A stretch of DNA of 64,000 nucleotides from Sinorhizobium shofinae. Its GTDB lineage: Bacteria; Pseudomonadota; Alphaproteobacteria; Rhizobiales; Rhizobiaceae. Below the pieces are notes generated by a model. The model was not told where the DNA came from, searched no databases, and saw only the letters and a program-made list of their open reading frames with translations. Positions 25,375 to 35,618 of this stretch are shown here, one piece after another. The translations under genes were made by a program, and so were the position numbers. Where the stretch lies: positions 123,760 through 187,759 of the forward strand of contig MBFK01000150.1 in the NCBI GenBank assembly GCA_001704765.1. The letters are read 5' to 3'. Numbering within the stretch: position 1 is the first letter of the stretch; every line of letters begins with the position of its first letter.

Positions 25375-26856
25375 TCAGGAGCGCCCCTTGGCGCGGAAGG
25401 CGTCGAGCCGCACCGGGCGGTCCGGAAGCTCGATGCGAAACAGCGTGCCGGGCGTCGGCTTTTCGACGAGCGCGATCGTGCCGCCATGGGCGAGCACCAG
25501 TTCGCGGGCGATCGCGAGACCAAGCCCGGTGCCGCCGGAGCGCGCCGAACCGCGGAAGGCGGCGAAGAGATTTTCGCGTGCCTTGGCCGGCATGCCCGGG
25601 CCGGTATCTTCGATCGAAATCGTCACAACGCTGCCCGTCCGGACAGCGGAAACGGAAATCATCCTCGGGCGGCCGTCCTCGGGCTGGTGGTTTGTCAGTG
25701 CCTGAACGGCATTGCGGCAGATATTGTGAACGACGCGGAAAAGCTGCTCGCTGTCCGCATCGACCATGATGTCCTCCCGGATCTGGACATCGAATTCGAT
25801 GCCGCTCTGGCGATCGACCGCCAGGAGCTCGCCGACATCCTGGACAAGCGGGCGAAGCGCCACGAAGCGGCGGTGCGGTTCGGCCTCGGCTGTCCGCCCA
25901 TAGGAGAGGACCTCCTGCGTGTAGCCGACGGCGCGGTCGATGGTCCTGAGCAACGTCGGCGCGAAGCGCTTGACCACCGGATCGTCGACATCGGCAAGCC
26001 GGTCCGAGATGAGCTGCGCCGAGGACAGGATGTTGCGCATGTCGTGGTTGATCTTCGAAACGGCAAGGCCGAGCTCGGCGAGGCTTTTCTGCTGCTTCAA
26101 GGTCTTCTGCAGCTCGCGCTGCATGCTGGCGAGGTGCTGACCGGCGACCGCCAGCTCGTCCCGGCCATCCGGCGGCACGAGGACCCGTTCCGGACTGGAA
26201 GGCTCTTCGGAAAATTCCTGCATGCTCGCCGTCAAGCGCTTGATCGGCACAATCAGCAGGCGGTTGATGGCGAGGAAAATCAGCGCCGCCGTGATCAGCG
26301 AAATGATGATCGACAACAGGAAGACGTTGCGCGAGTAGACGAGCATGGCCTTGCGCAGGCTCGCATCCTTCATCACCAATTCGATCGTCGCATCACTCTC
26401 GCCGAGCGGCCCATAGACGCGCATGACGCGGTTGCCGCCGAAAAGCAGCGTATCGAAAGCGTCGCGGATCGCGCCGAGGGCGGTGAAATTGGCGATGTCG
26501 TATTCGCCATCGATCGCCGGAGGCATGTCGACGGTTGCGATCATACGCGAGGCATCCTTGCGGCGGATGACGATCGCCTTGGTGCCGGTTGCCATCAGGG
26601 TCTCGCGCTGCACGGCGCGCGGCAGGTCGATATTCTGCAGCCCGTCGACGACGACGGCGGCGGCAGCCACGGTGTTCAGCCTGTCCTCGAGCCAGCGGAT
26701 CCGCATGTTTGCGACGGAGGGCACGAAGATCAGCACCTCCGCCAGCATGACGAAGGCGATCGTCAGCAACAGGAGTTTGCCAGACAGCCCGCGTAGAAAT
26801 CCGACCGCCGCACGCGGCGGCGCACCCTCTTTGGCCGGACGTGCGTCTTCTACCAT
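25375..26856 (-). CDS. Membrane sensor histidine kinase
   Basis: A 493-residue two-component kinase. It has a transmembrane helix (about 28-50), a periplasmic sensor of about 120 residues, a second transmembrane helix (about 180-200) and HAMP (about 200-255). The dimerisation helix has the phosphoacceptor in KINHDMRNILSS, and the catalytic domain has N-box HNICRNAVQAL, G1 EDTGPGMP and G2 GGTGLGLAIA. No response regulator is adjacent. It is the last gene of a three-gene unit with a flavin disulfide reductase (22-base gap) and a TVP38 protein, suggesting it senses something linked to those membrane/redox functions. The cognate regulator must be encoded elsewhere. Confidence 0.92.
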   Translation of the reverse strand: MVEDARPAKEGAPPRAAVGFLRGLSGKLLLLTIAFVMLAEVLIFVPSVANMRIRWLEDRLNTVAAAAVVVDGLQNIDLPRAVQRETLMATGTKAIVIRRKDASRMIATVDMPPAIDGEYDIANFTALGAIRDAFDTLLFGGNRVMRVYGPLGESDATIELVMKDASLRKAMLVYSRNVFLLSIIISLITAALIFLAINRLLIVPIKRLTASMQEFSEEPSSPERVLVPPDGRDELAVAGQHLASMQRELQKTLKQQKSLAELGLAVSKINHDMRNILSSAQLISDRLADVDDPVVKRFAPTLLRTIDRAVGYTQEVLSYGRTAEAEPHRRFVALRPLVQDVGELLAVDRQSGIEFDVQIREDIMVDADSEQLFRVVHNICRNAVQALTNHQPEDGRPRMISVSAVRTGSVVTISIEDTGPGMPAKARENLFAAFRGSARSGGTGLGLAIARELVLAHGGTIALVEKPTPGTLFRIELPDRPVRLDAFRAKGRS

Positions 26857-26878
26857 GACCTGTGACTATTCCCTGCCC

Positions 26879-28303
26879 TCAGCCGAAACGCCGTAAGATG
26901 CGGATCGCAGAGCGAACGAAGCGATTTCGCGCCATTGGAGAATAATAGGAGATCGCCGCCTGTTTTCCAATCTCGGAAAGGGTGGGATAGGGCGCGACAT
27001 AGTCGCGAAAATTCTTGAGCGTCAGCCGATTGGCAATGGCAAAGGCCCAGAGGTTGATCATCTCACCCGCCCCGGCGCCGGCAATACCGGCGCCGAGAAT
27101 CCGCCCGCCTCGGCCGACCACGACCTTGACCATCCCCCGCCCCAGGCCATCGGTTCGAGCTCGATCGTTTCCTGACAGGTCCCAGCGGACCAGTTCAATC
27201 GCGCCGAAGCTTGCACGCGCCTCGTCTTCCGTCAGCCCGACCTGGGCAATTTCCGGGTCCGTGAAGGTGACCCGGGGGACGATCCCCCGGACTTCGCGCG
27301 CCGGCAGGCGGAAGAGGATCTGCTGCAGGACGAGCCGGGCATGGTAGTTCGCCGCATGCGTGAACTGCAGACCGCCCGCCGCGTCGCCGATCACATAGAC
27401 GCGGCGGTTGCTCGTGCGCAGGTCCGAGCCGACTTGGATCCGCTCGGCATCGTGACGAATGCCCGCCGCGCCGAGGTCAAGTGCGCCATGATTGGCCGTG
27501 CGGCCCGCGGCGAGCAACAGGTCGCTACCCTCGATGTCGAGTCGCCCGTTTTCATCCTCGCAGTGCAGCCGGACCCCATCGCCATCGCGTTCGACAGAGC
27601 GGATGGTGGTCCCCTCGTGGATAGTCGTGCCTTCGGCTCGGACGGCGTCGAGCACGATCGTCTTCAGTTCAGGGTCCTCCCTCGAAAGCGCATCGGCCCT
27701 CTCGACGACCGTGACGCGAGCTCCCAATCGGCGATGGGCCTGCGCCATCTCGATACCGAACGGCCCCGCGCCGACGACGACGAGATGACGCGGCAAGGGC
27801 GTGAGCTCGAACAACGATTCGTTGGTAAGATACGGCGTCTCCGCCAATCCCGCGATCGGCGGAATGGCGGGCGAGGAGCCCGTGGCGATGACGAAACGCC
27901 GGGCGCGAATGAGATGATCGCCGGCGGCGACCGTCCGGCCATCGACGAAGCGGGCCGTTTCCTGGATGACCTCTACGCCAAGGCCGGAGAAGCGCTCAAT
28001 GGAATCATGCGGCGCGATGCCCTCGATCACGGAGTGTATGCGAGCCTGCAGCCTTTCGCCGTCGATGAACGGTTCTGCCGCCACGAGGCCGAACGCGCCG
28101 GCCTGGCGCATCGCCTGTGCCTGCCTGGCCGCCGCAATCAGCGCCTTCGACGGCACGCAGCCATAGTTCAAGCAATCGCCGCCCATCTTGCCCTGTTCGA
28201 CGAGAACGACGGGAACGCCGAAGGCGGCCGCACCGGCGGCGACCGACAGGCCGGCCGCTCCGCCGCCGATCACGCAGATGTCCGGATTGAGTATCTTCCC
28301 CAC
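26879..28303 (-). CDS. FAD-dependent disulfide reductase, mercuric-reductase/Lpd-like
   Basis: A 474-residue class I pyridine nucleotide-disulfide oxidoreductase. The FAD-binding motif is VIGGGAAGLS at the N-terminus, the redox-active pair C44/C49 lies in GGDCLNYGCVPSK, the NAD(P) motif is VVGAGPFGIEMAQ, and YVIGDAAG is present. At the C-terminus the usual catalytic His of lipoamide dehydrogenase is replaced by Tyr (APYPTLSE), and there is no MerA-type terminal Cys pair. It is therefore neither canonical Lpd nor MerA; the natural substrate is unknown. It sits 20 bases after a TVP38 gene, a pairing seen in other bacteria. Confidence 0.87.
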   Translation of the reverse strand: MGKILNPDICVIGGGAAGLSVAAGAAAFGVPVVLVEQGKMGGDCLNYGCVPSKALIAAARQAQAMRQAGAFGLVAAEPFIDGERLQARIHSVIEGIAPHDSIERFSGLGVEVIQETARFVDGRTVAAGDHLIRARRFVIATGSSPAIPPIAGLAETPYLTNESLFELTPLPRHLVVVGAGPFGIEMAQAHRRLGARVTVVERADALSREDPELKTIVLDAVRAEGTTIHEGTTIRSVERDGDGVRLHCEDENGRLDIEGSDLLLAAGRTANHGALDLGAAGIRHDAERIQVGSDLRTSNRRVYVIGDAAGGLQFTHAANYHARLVLQQILFRLPAREVRGIVPRVTFTDPEIAQVGLTEDEARASFGAIELVRWDLSGNDRARTDGLGRGMVKVVVGRGGRILGAGIAGAGAGEMINLWAFAIANRLTLKNFRDYVAPYPTLSEIGKQAAISYYSPMARNRFVRSAIRILRRFG

Positions 28304-28323
28304 GCCGCGCGCCCTTTTCGCCG

Positions 28324-29121
28324 TCAGACTTGTCGACGTGACTTTATTAGCCTGTAGGCCAGAGGCAATGCCGCAAACAGCGCCAACGCGAGGAGGGCAA
28401 GCGAAATTTCTTTCGTGGCAAAATCCGAAAGCGACAGCGTTTGGCCGCTCTCGCCCGCGCGCGCGATCACATCATCGAGCCCGCAGCCCAGCCACGCATA
28501 GGCAAAAGTTGCCGGAACGATGCCGATCAGCGTGGCGGCGACGAACGTACGCAGCTTCACGTCGAAGAAGGCGGGCGCGATATTGACGATGAAGAACGGA
28601 AAGATCGGCGCCAGCCGCAAGACCAGCAGGTAGAGGAACGCATTGCGCCGAAACCCTTCGGCGAGGCGCTCCAAAAAGCGTCCGGCACGTCGTCGCAAGA
28701 GATCGCTGAGGACACCGCGCGCGGCGAGAAACAGGAGGCTCGACCCTAAAGTAGCGGCGAGGACCGTGATGGCGCCGCCGAGGAGAGGGCCGAACAGAAA
28801 TCCGGCCGACATCGTCAGCACCGATGCCGCGGGGATCGATAAGACCACCGCTACGACATAGACAACAAAGAAAGCCAGGCCGGAGCGGACGGGAAAGGCA
28901 TCGACATAGATGCTCAGCGCTTCCTGATGTCGAACGAGCGCTGAAAGCGAAACATGGTTCTGCAGTCCGAGGGCGTAGCACGCCGCTCCGCCCGCAAGCA
29001 GCAGCGCGAGCGGCACGACCCGCCAGCGCGACGGGCCCCTTCCGGGAACGCCGTCCTCCCGCCCCGGCGGCCCGCTAAGGGCCGGTCCTTCTTCCGCCCT
29101 GTTGCTGACACCATGGCTCAT
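28324..29121 (-). CDS. TVP38/TMEM64 family membrane protein
   Basis: A 265-residue inner-membrane protein with about six hydrophobic segments and the SNARE-associated/DedA-like core: PAASVLTMSAGFLFGPLLGG, LRLAPIFPFFIVNIAPAFFD and GIVPATFAYAWLGCGLDDV. Family members are thought to move or scramble phospholipids or support membrane homeostasis; the bacterial role is poorly defined. First gene of the TVP38 - flavin reductase - histidine kinase unit. The ATG has no strong ribosome-binding site. Confidence 0.87.
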   Translation of the reverse strand: MSHGVSNRAEEGPALSGPPGREDGVPGRGPSRWRVVPLALLLAGGAACYALGLQNHVSLSALVRHQEALSIYVDAFPVRSGLAFFVVYVVAVVLSIPAASVLTMSAGFLFGPLLGGAITVLAATLGSSLLFLAARGVLSDLLRRRAGRFLERLAEGFRRNAFLYLLVLRLAPIFPFFIVNIAPAFFDVKLRTFVAATLIGIVPATFAYAWLGCGLDDVIARAGESGQTLSLSDFATKEISLALLALALFAALPLAYRLIKSRRQV

Positions 29122-29284
29122 GAACTTTGCTTTCGGCGAGACTTACTCCTTGACTTAAAAGGACTCCGCGCCGCGGACCAGTAAAGAATGGTCGCGCCCT
29201 TAAACGACAGCGTGAACGGGCGGTCATGACAAGTCACGTTGGCGTGAGACAACAAAGCCCGCCGGCGGCGGCCGAGCTTGAGGC

Positions 29285-31282
29285 TCAGAACTCTTCCCAA
29301 TCGCTGCGGGCGGCAGCGGCCGAACCGCCACCGAAGGCGTGGGCGACTGTTCCCATCATGCGGCGGGCAGGCGAGGCGACCGGGCGGCTCGTCTCCTTGG
29401 CGGGCGTGATCGCACGCGCCGGCTCGCGGTCGACCTTGAAATAAGCGATGAGGGCGGAAAGACCGTTCGCTTCGGCGGAGAGCTTGTGTGTCGCCGCATT
29501 CGCCTCCTCGACCATGGCGGCGTTGCGCTGGGTCACCTGATCCATCTGGTTGACGGCGGTGCTCACCTCGCCCAGACCCGTCGACTGCTCGCGCGCGGCG
29601 GTCGCGATCGAATGGATGTGGTCGTTGATATTCAGCACCCGCGTCTCGATCTCGCCAAGCGCGGCGCCCGTCGCCTGCACCAGCTTGACGCCGGTCGCCA
29701 CTTCGTTGCCGGATTTCGAAATGAGCGCCTTGATGTCCTTGGCAGCACTGGCGGCGCGCTGGGCGAGTTCGCGGACCTCCTGCGCGACGACCGCGAAACC
29801 CTTGCCGGCGTCGCCGGCACGTGCCGCCTCGACGCCCGCATTCAGCGCCAGCAGGTTCGTCTGGAAGGCAATCTCGTCGATGACGTTGGTGATCTGGCCG
29901 ATCTCGCTCGAGGCCTGCTCGATGCGCCCCATCGCCTCGATGGCATTGCGGACGACGGAGCCGGATTCGGCGGCGTTTTCCTTCGCTTCCGTCACCATGA
30001 GGGTCGCTTCGTGTGCCCGCTCGGTCGAACTGCGCACCGCCGCGGTAATCTCGTAGAGAGCGGCGGAAGTTTCCTCCAGCGAGGCGGCCTGCTGCTCGGT
30101 ACGCTTCGACAGCTCGTCGGCGGCCGAGCGCAATTCGGACGCGTTGCCGTTGATCGAGTCCGTCGTCGAGCGCACCTCGCGCAAGGTCTTCTGCAGCGTC
30201 GAGAGCGTCTCGTTGACATTCTTCTGCAGTTCGGCGAAGGCGCCCTGGAAGTGGCCTTCCATGCTCTGCGTCAAATCGCCTGCAGCCAGGCTCGCGATCA
30301 CCCGCCGCGTTTCGGCGATGCCGCTGTCGACGCTGCCGACGAGCTCGTTGACGCTTGCGGCGAAGCGGTTCAAATCGTCGTTGTCGTAATCCTTGCCGAT
30401 GCGCTGGGTGAAGTCGCCGGCGGCCGCGGCCGCGACGACGATGCCGATGCTCGACTGGAGGTCGGCGCTCTTTTCACGCAGCGCCGCTTCCTGGGCATTG
30501 AGTTCGCGCACGGCAAGCCCGTTCTGCTTGAAGACTTCGACGGCCGCCGCCATGTCGCCGATCTCGTCCTTGCGCCCGGCAAAGGGCACATCGACCGAGA
30601 GCTCGCCGCCGGCCAACAGCTTCATCCTGGCGGTCAGATCAACGATCGGCCGGCTGAGATGGTTGGTACCGATATAGAAGGCCGTCCCGATGCCGGCGGC
30701 CATGCCGAGCCCGGCAATACCGAGCACAATGAGGACGACCGCGCTTTCGAAGGCGGCGATGTCATCCGTGATGGCTTGAAGGGATTCGCGGTCGGCGTCG
30801 ACGACCACGTCGATCTCCGCCTGGAAGGCCTTGCGGTTGGAGCGGTTCGCCTCGTTGTTGCCCTGCTCGTTGGCGGCCTGCGGCGAGACCTCCCGGCCGA
30901 GCCGGGCCGTTTCCGTGCGGAACGCCTTGAATTCCTCGGCGCGTTTGGCCACCGCGTCGAAAGCCGGCAGCTTGTCGGACGGAACCAGCGGCCGCCAGTC
31001 CTTCAACAGCGCATCGATCTTGTCGAGGTTCTTGATAATGCCCTCGGCGAAGGGAGTGGCCTTTTCGATCGTCGCCGCAGCGTAGACGCCGCGCGATTCC
31101 ATGACGACGGCCGTGACCAAGCGGTTGAGGCGCTCGCCCTTGAAGCTTCGTTCGGATGAGTTCTGGAATTGGCCAAGCTCGTCATTGTACTTGGATACGA
31201 TCAGCAACGACATGCCGGTGATGGCGATCGCCAGCAGGCTCATGATGCTGACGATCAGATAAATTTTTCCGCGAATTCTCAT
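29285..31282 (-). CDS. Methyl-accepting chemotaxis protein with C-terminal DWEEF tether
   Basis: A 665-residue transmembrane chemoreceptor. It has a first membrane helix (about 8-30), a helical periplasmic domain rich in acidic/basic residues (about 31-185), a second helix (about 192-215), then HAMP modules and a long signalling coiled-coil. The hairpin tip IDEIAFQTNLLALNAGVEAA is intact. The last five residues DWEEF match the C-terminal pentapeptide that docks CheR/CheB in other receptors. The start at 31282 follows GGGGAG. It is monocistronic and divergent from the rpmH promoter region. The ligand is unknown; I cannot assign it to a named S. meliloti receptor. Confidence 0.9.
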   Translation of the reverse strand: MRIRGKIYLIVSIMSLLAIAITGMSLLIVSKYNDELGQFQNSSERSFKGERLNRLVTAVVMESRGVYAAATIEKATPFAEGIIKNLDKIDALLKDWRPLVPSDKLPAFDAVAKRAEEFKAFRTETARLGREVSPQAANEQGNNEANRSNRKAFQAEIDVVVDADRESLQAITDDIAAFESAVVLIVLGIAGLGMAAGIGTAFYIGTNHLSRPIVDLTARMKLLAGGELSVDVPFAGRKDEIGDMAAAVEVFKQNGLAVRELNAQEAALREKSADLQSSIGIVVAAAAAGDFTQRIGKDYDNDDLNRFAASVNELVGSVDSGIAETRRVIASLAAGDLTQSMEGHFQGAFAELQKNVNETLSTLQKTLREVRSTTDSINGNASELRSAADELSKRTEQQAASLEETSAALYEITAAVRSSTERAHEATLMVTEAKENAAESGSVVRNAIEAMGRIEQASSEIGQITNVIDEIAFQTNLLALNAGVEAARAGDAGKGFAVVAQEVRELAQRAASAAKDIKALISKSGNEVATGVKLVQATGAALGEIETRVLNINDHIHSIATAAREQSTGLGEVSTAVNQMDQVTQRNAAMVEEANAATHKLSAEANGLSALIAYFKVDREPARAITPAKETSRPVASPARRMMGTVAHAFGGGSAAAARSDWEEF

Positions 31283-31630
31283 TTCCTGCTCCCCTCGCCA
31301 CCGCTCCTCGCGCTCTACGAGTAATGACGCCACCCGTACACGTATTATTAAATGCTAAAATATGCGTGGTTAACAAAGCGCTCATCGGCTGCACCAAATT
31401 TCGCAGCCGGCAGATGGGGCGCCCTATCCGCAGTGAGACCGAGAGAGAGGCAGGAGTTGCACGACCCTCGCGGCTGTGCCGTTCAGTGGGAATTGACTTT
31501 CCGGCGTATTTGTCCTTATAAGCCGCGCACGTCCGGTCAAGCCGCCCGAAGGCGGAGCTGTGCCCGGTAACGTAAACGCTCTTGCAATATGCAAACTCAA
31601 GAAGGGCCGCACACCGCGGTATTTAAATAA
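31283..31630. other. Divergent intergenic region, chemoreceptor / rpmH
   Basis: 348 bases with an AT-rich patch (31340-31380) on the receptor side and the rpmH promoter on the other. No additional gene is supported. Confidence 0.5.
31493..31522 (+). promoter_or_regulatory. Sigma70-type promoter for the rpmH operon
   Basis: TTGACT (31493-31498) and TATAAG (31517-31522) are separated by 18 bases. This sits about 108 bases upstream of rpmH, a good fit to the housekeeping consensus and a plausible distance for this ribosomal protein gene. Confidence 0.55.
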
Positions 31631-31765
31631 ATGAAGCGTACCTACCAACCGTCCAAGCTTGTTCGCAAGCGCCGTCACGGCTTCCGTGCACGTATGGCTA
31701 CCAACGGTGGCCGCAAGGTTCTCGCAGCCCGCCGGGCTCGTGGCCGCAAGCGTCTTTCGGCCTGA
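31631..31765 (+). CDS. rpmH: 50S ribosomal protein L34
   Basis: A 44-residue, highly basic protein starting [20 protein letters not shown], the invariant L34 signature, and ending [10 protein letters not shown]. It sits in the large ribosomal subunit near the peptide exit region. It heads the classical rpmH-rnpA-yidC order, 32 bases before rnpA. Confidence 0.98.
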   Translation: MKRTYQPSKLVRKRRHGFRARMATNGGRKVLAARRARGRKRLSA

Positions 31766-31797
31766 GCCGAACCTGCCCGAAAGCATTGTTTGGGCAC

Positions 31798-32184
31798 ATG
31801 ACGTCAGATAAAGACAATACCACTGTCGGACGGCTGAAAAGCCGTCCGCAGTTTTTGGCCGTCAGGGCTGGAGAAAGCCGCAAAGGCCCGCTATTTCTCC
31901 TCGAAGTTCTCGACCGGAACGATCCGGAAGGCGAGGCCCGCGTCGGCTTCACCGTGACCAAGAAACACGGCAGCGCCGTCGAGCGAAACCGGATGCGTCG
32001 ACGCCTCAAAGAAGCCGTGCGGCTTTCCGCCGGGTTTGCAATGAAACCCGGACACGACTATGTGATTGTCGCCCGACGCGACCTCCTGAATGCACCTTTT
32101 GACGCATTGACCCGGGCGCTGCGGGAGCGCATCGAAAACAAGCCGAAACCGAAGCGGCCCTCGGCCGGTTCCAGGAAACCATGA
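31798..32184 (+). CDS. rnpA: Ribonuclease P protein component
   Basis: A 128-residue basic protein that assists the RNase P RNA in removing 5' leaders from pre-tRNAs. The signature RNR region is present as [15 protein letters not shown], preceded by [12 protein letters not shown]. The ATG at 31798 is preferred; a TTG at 31786 would add four residues and neither has a clear ribosome-binding site. Its TGA overlaps the yidC ATG (ATGA), giving coupled translation. Confidence 0.95.
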   Translation: MTSDKDNTTVGRLKSRPQFLAVRAGESRKGPLFLLEVLDRNDPEGEARVGFTVTKKHGSAVERNRMRRRLKEAVRLSAGFAMKPGHDYVIVARRDLLNAPFDALTRALRERIENKPKPKRPSAGSRKP

Positions 32185-33983
32185 TGGAAAACAACCGCAA
32201 TTATTTCGTGGCGATAGCGCTCTCCGTGCTGATCCTCGTCGCTTGGCAGTTCTTCTATGTCAATCCGAGAATGGAAAAGGACCGGATCGCTGCGGAAAAA
32301 GCCCAGCAGACGCAGCAGGCGCAGCCCCAGCAAAGCGGCCAGCAGGCCACGCCGGGCCAGGCGCTTCCGGGTGGGGTGCTTCCGGGCGGCGCAATCCCGG
32401 GCGCCGGTGAAAACCGCGACCAGGCCGTCGCCAAGTCTGCACGTGTCGCGATTGACACGCCAGCGCTTTCTGGTTCCATCAACCTGACCGGCGCACGGTT
32501 CGACGACCTGAAGCTCAAGGGCTACCGCGAGACCGTCGACCCGAAGAGCCCGGTCATCACGCTCTTCAGCCCGGCGGAAACCGCGGACGGCTATTTCACC
32601 GAGATCGGCTATATCGGTAACGAGGCGAGCGGCTCGGTACCAGGGCCGCAGACCGTGTGGACGCTTTCGGGCAGTGACAAGCTGACGCCATCGACGCCGG
32701 TAACGCTGACCTACACGAACGACAAGGGCATCACCTTCACGCGGACGATCTCCGTCGACGAACGCTACATGTTCCAGGTCGTCGACAGCATCAAGAACGC
32801 GAGCTCCGGGCCGGTCTCGCTTTCCTCCTACGGCCGCGTCACGCGCTTCAACACGCCGACGACGCCGAGCGTCTACGTCCTGCACGAGGGCTTCATCGGC
32901 GTGACCGGCGACAACGGCCTGCAGGAAGTGAAATATTCCAAGGTCGAGGACAATCAGCCGGTCGAACCGGGCAAATCGACCGGCGGCTGGCTCGGCATCA
33001 CCGACAAGTATTGGGCCGCGACGATCGTCCCGCCGCAACACACCCCCTTCGACACCCGCTTCTCGCACTTCACCGATGGCCGCGCGCGCTACCAGAGCGA
33101 CTACAAGACCGATGCCATCACGGTCGCACCGGGTCAGTCCGCGCAGGTCAAGAACCTCGTCTTCGCCGGCGCCAAGGAAGTTCCGGTCATCGACAATTAC
33201 GAGGTCGCCTATTCGATCCCCAGCTTCGACAAGCTGATCGATTGGGGCTGGTTCTATTTCATCACCAAGCCGATGTTCAAAATGATGGATTTCTTCTTCC
33301 GTCTCTTCGGCAATTTCGGCATCGCGATCCTGATCACCACGATCGTCGTCAAGCTGCTCTTCTTCCCGCTCGCCAACAAGCAATATGCCTCGATGGCGAA
33401 CATGAAGAAGGTCCAGCCGAAGATGGAGGAGCTGAAGAAGAAGTTCGGCGACGACCGCATGGGGCTGCAGCAGGCGATGATGCAACTCTACAAGGACGAG
33501 AAGATCAATCCGCTGGCAGGCTGCTGGCCGATTGTCATCCAGATTCCGGTCTTCTTCGCGCTCTACAAGGTCATCTACATCACCATCGAGATGCGCCACG
33601 CGCCGTTCTTCGGCTGGATCAGGGATCTTTCAGCCCCCGATCCGACGACGATCGTCAACCTCTTCGGCCTGCTGCCCTTCGACGGACCGGCCTTCCTGCA
33701 TCTCGGCGTCTGGCCGATCATCATGGGCATCACCATGTTCCTGCAAATGCGCATGAACCCGACGCCGCCGGACCCGACCCAGGCGATGCTGTTCACCTGG
33801 ATGCCGGTGGTCTTCACCTTCATGCTGGCGTCCTTCCCGGCGGGTCTCGTGATCTACTGGGCGTGGAACAACACCCTGTCGATCACCCAGCAGTCGATCA
33901 TAATGAAGCGCCAGGGCGTGAAGATCGAGCTCTTCGACAATCTGAAGTCGCTCTTCGCGAAGAGACCGAAGCCGGCGGAATAG
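32181..33983 (+). CDS. yidC: Membrane protein insertase YidC
   Basis: A 600-residue Oxa1/YidC insertase. It has an N-terminal membrane anchor ([20 protein letters not shown]), a Gln/Pro-rich linker, a large periplasmic domain (about 80-345) and the conserved C-terminal membrane core (about 360-580). The core includes [19 protein letters not shown] in the cytoplasmic loop, the following [17 protein letters not shown] helix, and NNTLSITQQ near the end. It inserts and folds inner-membrane proteins alone or with SecYEG. It overlaps rnpA by four bases and is followed by an intrinsic terminator. Confidence 0.97.
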   Translation: MMENNRNYFVAIALSVLILVAWQFFYVNPRMEKDRIAAEKAQQTQQAQPQQSGQQATPGQALPGGVLPGGAIPGAGENRDQAVAKSARVAIDTPALSGSINLTGARFDDLKLKGYRETVDPKSPVITLFSPAETADGYFTEIGYIGNEASGSVPGPQTVWTLSGSDKLTPSTPVTLTYTNDKGITFTRTISVDERYMFQVVDSIKNASSGPVSLSSYGRVTRFNTPTTPSVYVLHEGFIGVTGDNGLQEVKYSKVEDNQPVEPGKSTGGWLGITDKYWAATIVPPQHTPFDTRFSHFTDGRARYQSDYKTDAITVAPGQSAQVKNLVFAGAKEVPVIDNYEVAYSIPSFDKLIDWGWFYFITKPMFKMMDFFFRLFGNFGIAILITTIVVKLLFFPLANKQYASMANMKKVQPKMEELKKKFGDDRMGLQQAMMQLYKDEKINPLAGCWPIVIQIPVFFALYKVIYITIEMRHAPFFGWIRDLSAPDPTTIVNLFGLLPFDGPAFLHLGVWPIIMGITMFLQMRMNPTPPDPTQAMLFTWMPVVFTFMLASFPAGLVIYWAWNNTLSITQQSIIMKRQGVKIELFDNLKSLFAKRPKPAE

Positions 33984-34016
33984 CCGGCACCACCTTCGCT
34001 CCTGCAGCGCCATTGG

Positions 34017-34047
34017 GCCCCGGATCAAAAGCAATCCGGGGCTTTTT
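34017..34047 (+). terminator. Intrinsic terminator after yidC
   Basis: A 9-base-pair stem GCCCCGGAT/ATCCGGGGC (34017-34025, 34034-34042) with an 8-base loop is followed by TTTTTCTTTC. It begins 33 bases past the yidC stop and separates the rpmH-rnpA-yidC unit from engB. Confidence 0.88.
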
Positions 34048-34150
34048 CTTTCATGGAACGGGAAACGGAAGAGACGGGACCAGGCACGGCCGCGCTTGAC
34101 AAGCGCGTCTAAAAGCCTGATGCCGGCCCGGCAAAGAGGAACGTCAGGAC

Positions 34151-34804
34151 ATGTCCGGGAAGAACAATCAGAACGCCTCCAGTGTCTTCGGCCGGCCGTG
34201 GATCTTCATCCGCGGCGTGCCGGCAATGAAGTTCCTGCCGCCGGAGGGGCCGACGGAGATCGCCTTTGCCGGACGGTCGAATGTCGGCAAGTCCTCGCTG
34301 ATCAATGCCCTCGTCGGCCAGAAGGGCCTCGCCCGCACCTCCAACACGCCTGGGCGCACGCAGGAACTCAACTATTTCGTGCCGGACGGCTATTCCGGCG
34401 AGGCCGATGACCTGCCGCCGATGGCGCTCGTCGACATGCCCGGCTACGGCTACGCCCAGGCGCCGAAGGAGCACGTCGATGCCTGGACGAAGCTCGTCTT
34501 CGATTATCTGCGCGGCCGCTCGACGCTGAAGCGCGTCTATGTGCTGATCGACGCCCGCCATGGCATCAAGAAGAACGACGAGGAGGTGCTGTCGCTCCTC
34601 GACAAGGCGGCGGTCTCCTATCAGATCGTGCTCACCAAGACCGACAAGATCAAGGCCGCCGGCGTGCCGAGGCTGATCGCCGAAACGCTCGACAAGATCA
34701 AGAAGCGGCCGGCCGCCTATCCGGAGGTATTGTCGACGTCCTCGGAAAAGGGCGCAGGGATCGAAGAACTGCGCGCCGCGATCGAACACGCCGTCGTGCG
34801 CTGA
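34151..34804 (+). CDS. engB: Ribosome biogenesis GTP-binding protein YsxC/EngB
   Basis: A 217-residue GTPase with the full G-motif set: G1 [14 protein letters not shown] (about 43-56), G2 [15 protein letters not shown]3 DMPGYGYA, G4 TKTDK and G5 STSSEKG. EngB assists late assembly of the 50S subunit. Placement after yidC is conserved in rhizobia. It has its own 167-base upstream gap with the yidC terminator inside, so it likely has its own promoter. Confidence 0.95.
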   Translation: MSGKNNQNASSVFGRPWIFIRGVPAMKFLPPEGPTEIAFAGRSNVGKSSLINALVGQKGLARTSNTPGRTQELNYFVPDGYSGEADDLPPMALVDMPGYGYAQAPKEHVDAWTKLVFDYLRGRSTLKRVYVLIDARHGIKKNDEEVLSLLDKAAVSYQIVLTKTDKIKAAGVPRLIAETLDKIKKRPAAYPEVLSTSSEKGAGIEELRAAIEHAVVR

Positions 34805-34945
34805 AGCCGGCGTGAGCAGCCCGGCGACTCCCCGAAAAGAGTCTGTCGCAACTCTTTGAACCCCTCCTACCCGGACACGCCCGCCGCTCTATTTCCTGGC
34901 TGGCGACGACAGGTGCTCGTCGCCTCAAGGTCAGAGGAGAGAGAG

Positions 34946-35485
34946 ATGTCCGACTTGATCGTCATAGGTTTCGACACGCCGGAGGAGGCCGACCGGGTTC
35001 TCCTGAAACTCCACAGCCTGAAGAAGGAATACCTGATCGATCTGGAAGATGCGGTCGTCGTGGTGCGCGACGCCGAAGGTAAGGTGCATCTGAAACAGAG
35101 CATCAATCTCCCCACTATCGGTGCAGCCTCGGGCCTCCTGTCAGGCTCGCTCTGGGGCGGACTGGTCGGGTTGCTTTTCCTGAACCCGCTCGCCGGCTTT
35201 GCGATCGGCGGCGCGATCGGCGCGGGTGCCGGAGCCCTCTCCGGTTCGCTTGCCGACTACGGCATCGACGACGATTTCATCAAATCGCTCGGTAGCACGA
35301 TCCCGAACAACTCTTCTGCCCTCTTCATCCTGGTGCGCAAGGTGCAGCCGGAAAAGGTGCTCGCAGAACTCTCGGGGCTTCGCGGCCGCGTGCTGAAGAC
35401 ATCGCTCTCGCCGGAGCAGGAGCAGAAGCTGCAGGCCGCCCTCTCCGATGCACAGACGCCGTCGCCGCAGGCCGGGACGTTTTGA
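34946..35485 (+). CDS. DUF1269 family membrane-associated protein
   Basis: A 179-residue protein: an N-terminal soluble part (MSDLIVIGFDTPEEADRVLL, then LIDLEDAVVVVRDAEGKVHL), a central Gly-rich hydrophobic stretch (about 60-100, LFLNPLAGFAIGGAIGAGAG) and a C-terminal soluble part (SALFILVRKVQPEKVLAEL). This is the DUF1269/YlxR-unrelated GlsB-like architecture seen in many stress-linked proteins. The start at 34946 follows AGAGGAGAG. Function is unknown. It is transcribed alone between engB and the convergent anti-sigma gene. Confidence 0.82.
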   Translation: MSDLIVIGFDTPEEADRVLLKLHSLKKEYLIDLEDAVVVVRDAEGKVHLKQSINLPTIGAASGLLSGSLWGGLVGLLFLNPLAGFAIGGAIGAGAGALSGSLADYGIDDDFIKSLGSTIPNNSSALFILVRKVQPEKVLAELSGLRGRVLKTSLSPEQEQKLQAALSDAQTPSPQAGTF

Positions 35486-35618
35486 CCGGCCACGGGGTGC
35501 TGTTGGGGGAGCTTCTGATTGCCATCTCCCGCAGGCGGGGGGACAAGGAACGTGCTTTTCCTCTTTTCCCGACGGGGATGAAGGAGACACCACAACACTG
35601 CTGTACGCCTAGACAGCT

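Noticed and set aside
29339..31159. 606-codon frame opposite the chemoreceptor
   Set aside because: Composition typical of the complement of coiled-coil coding DNA; the receptor on the minus strand is complete.
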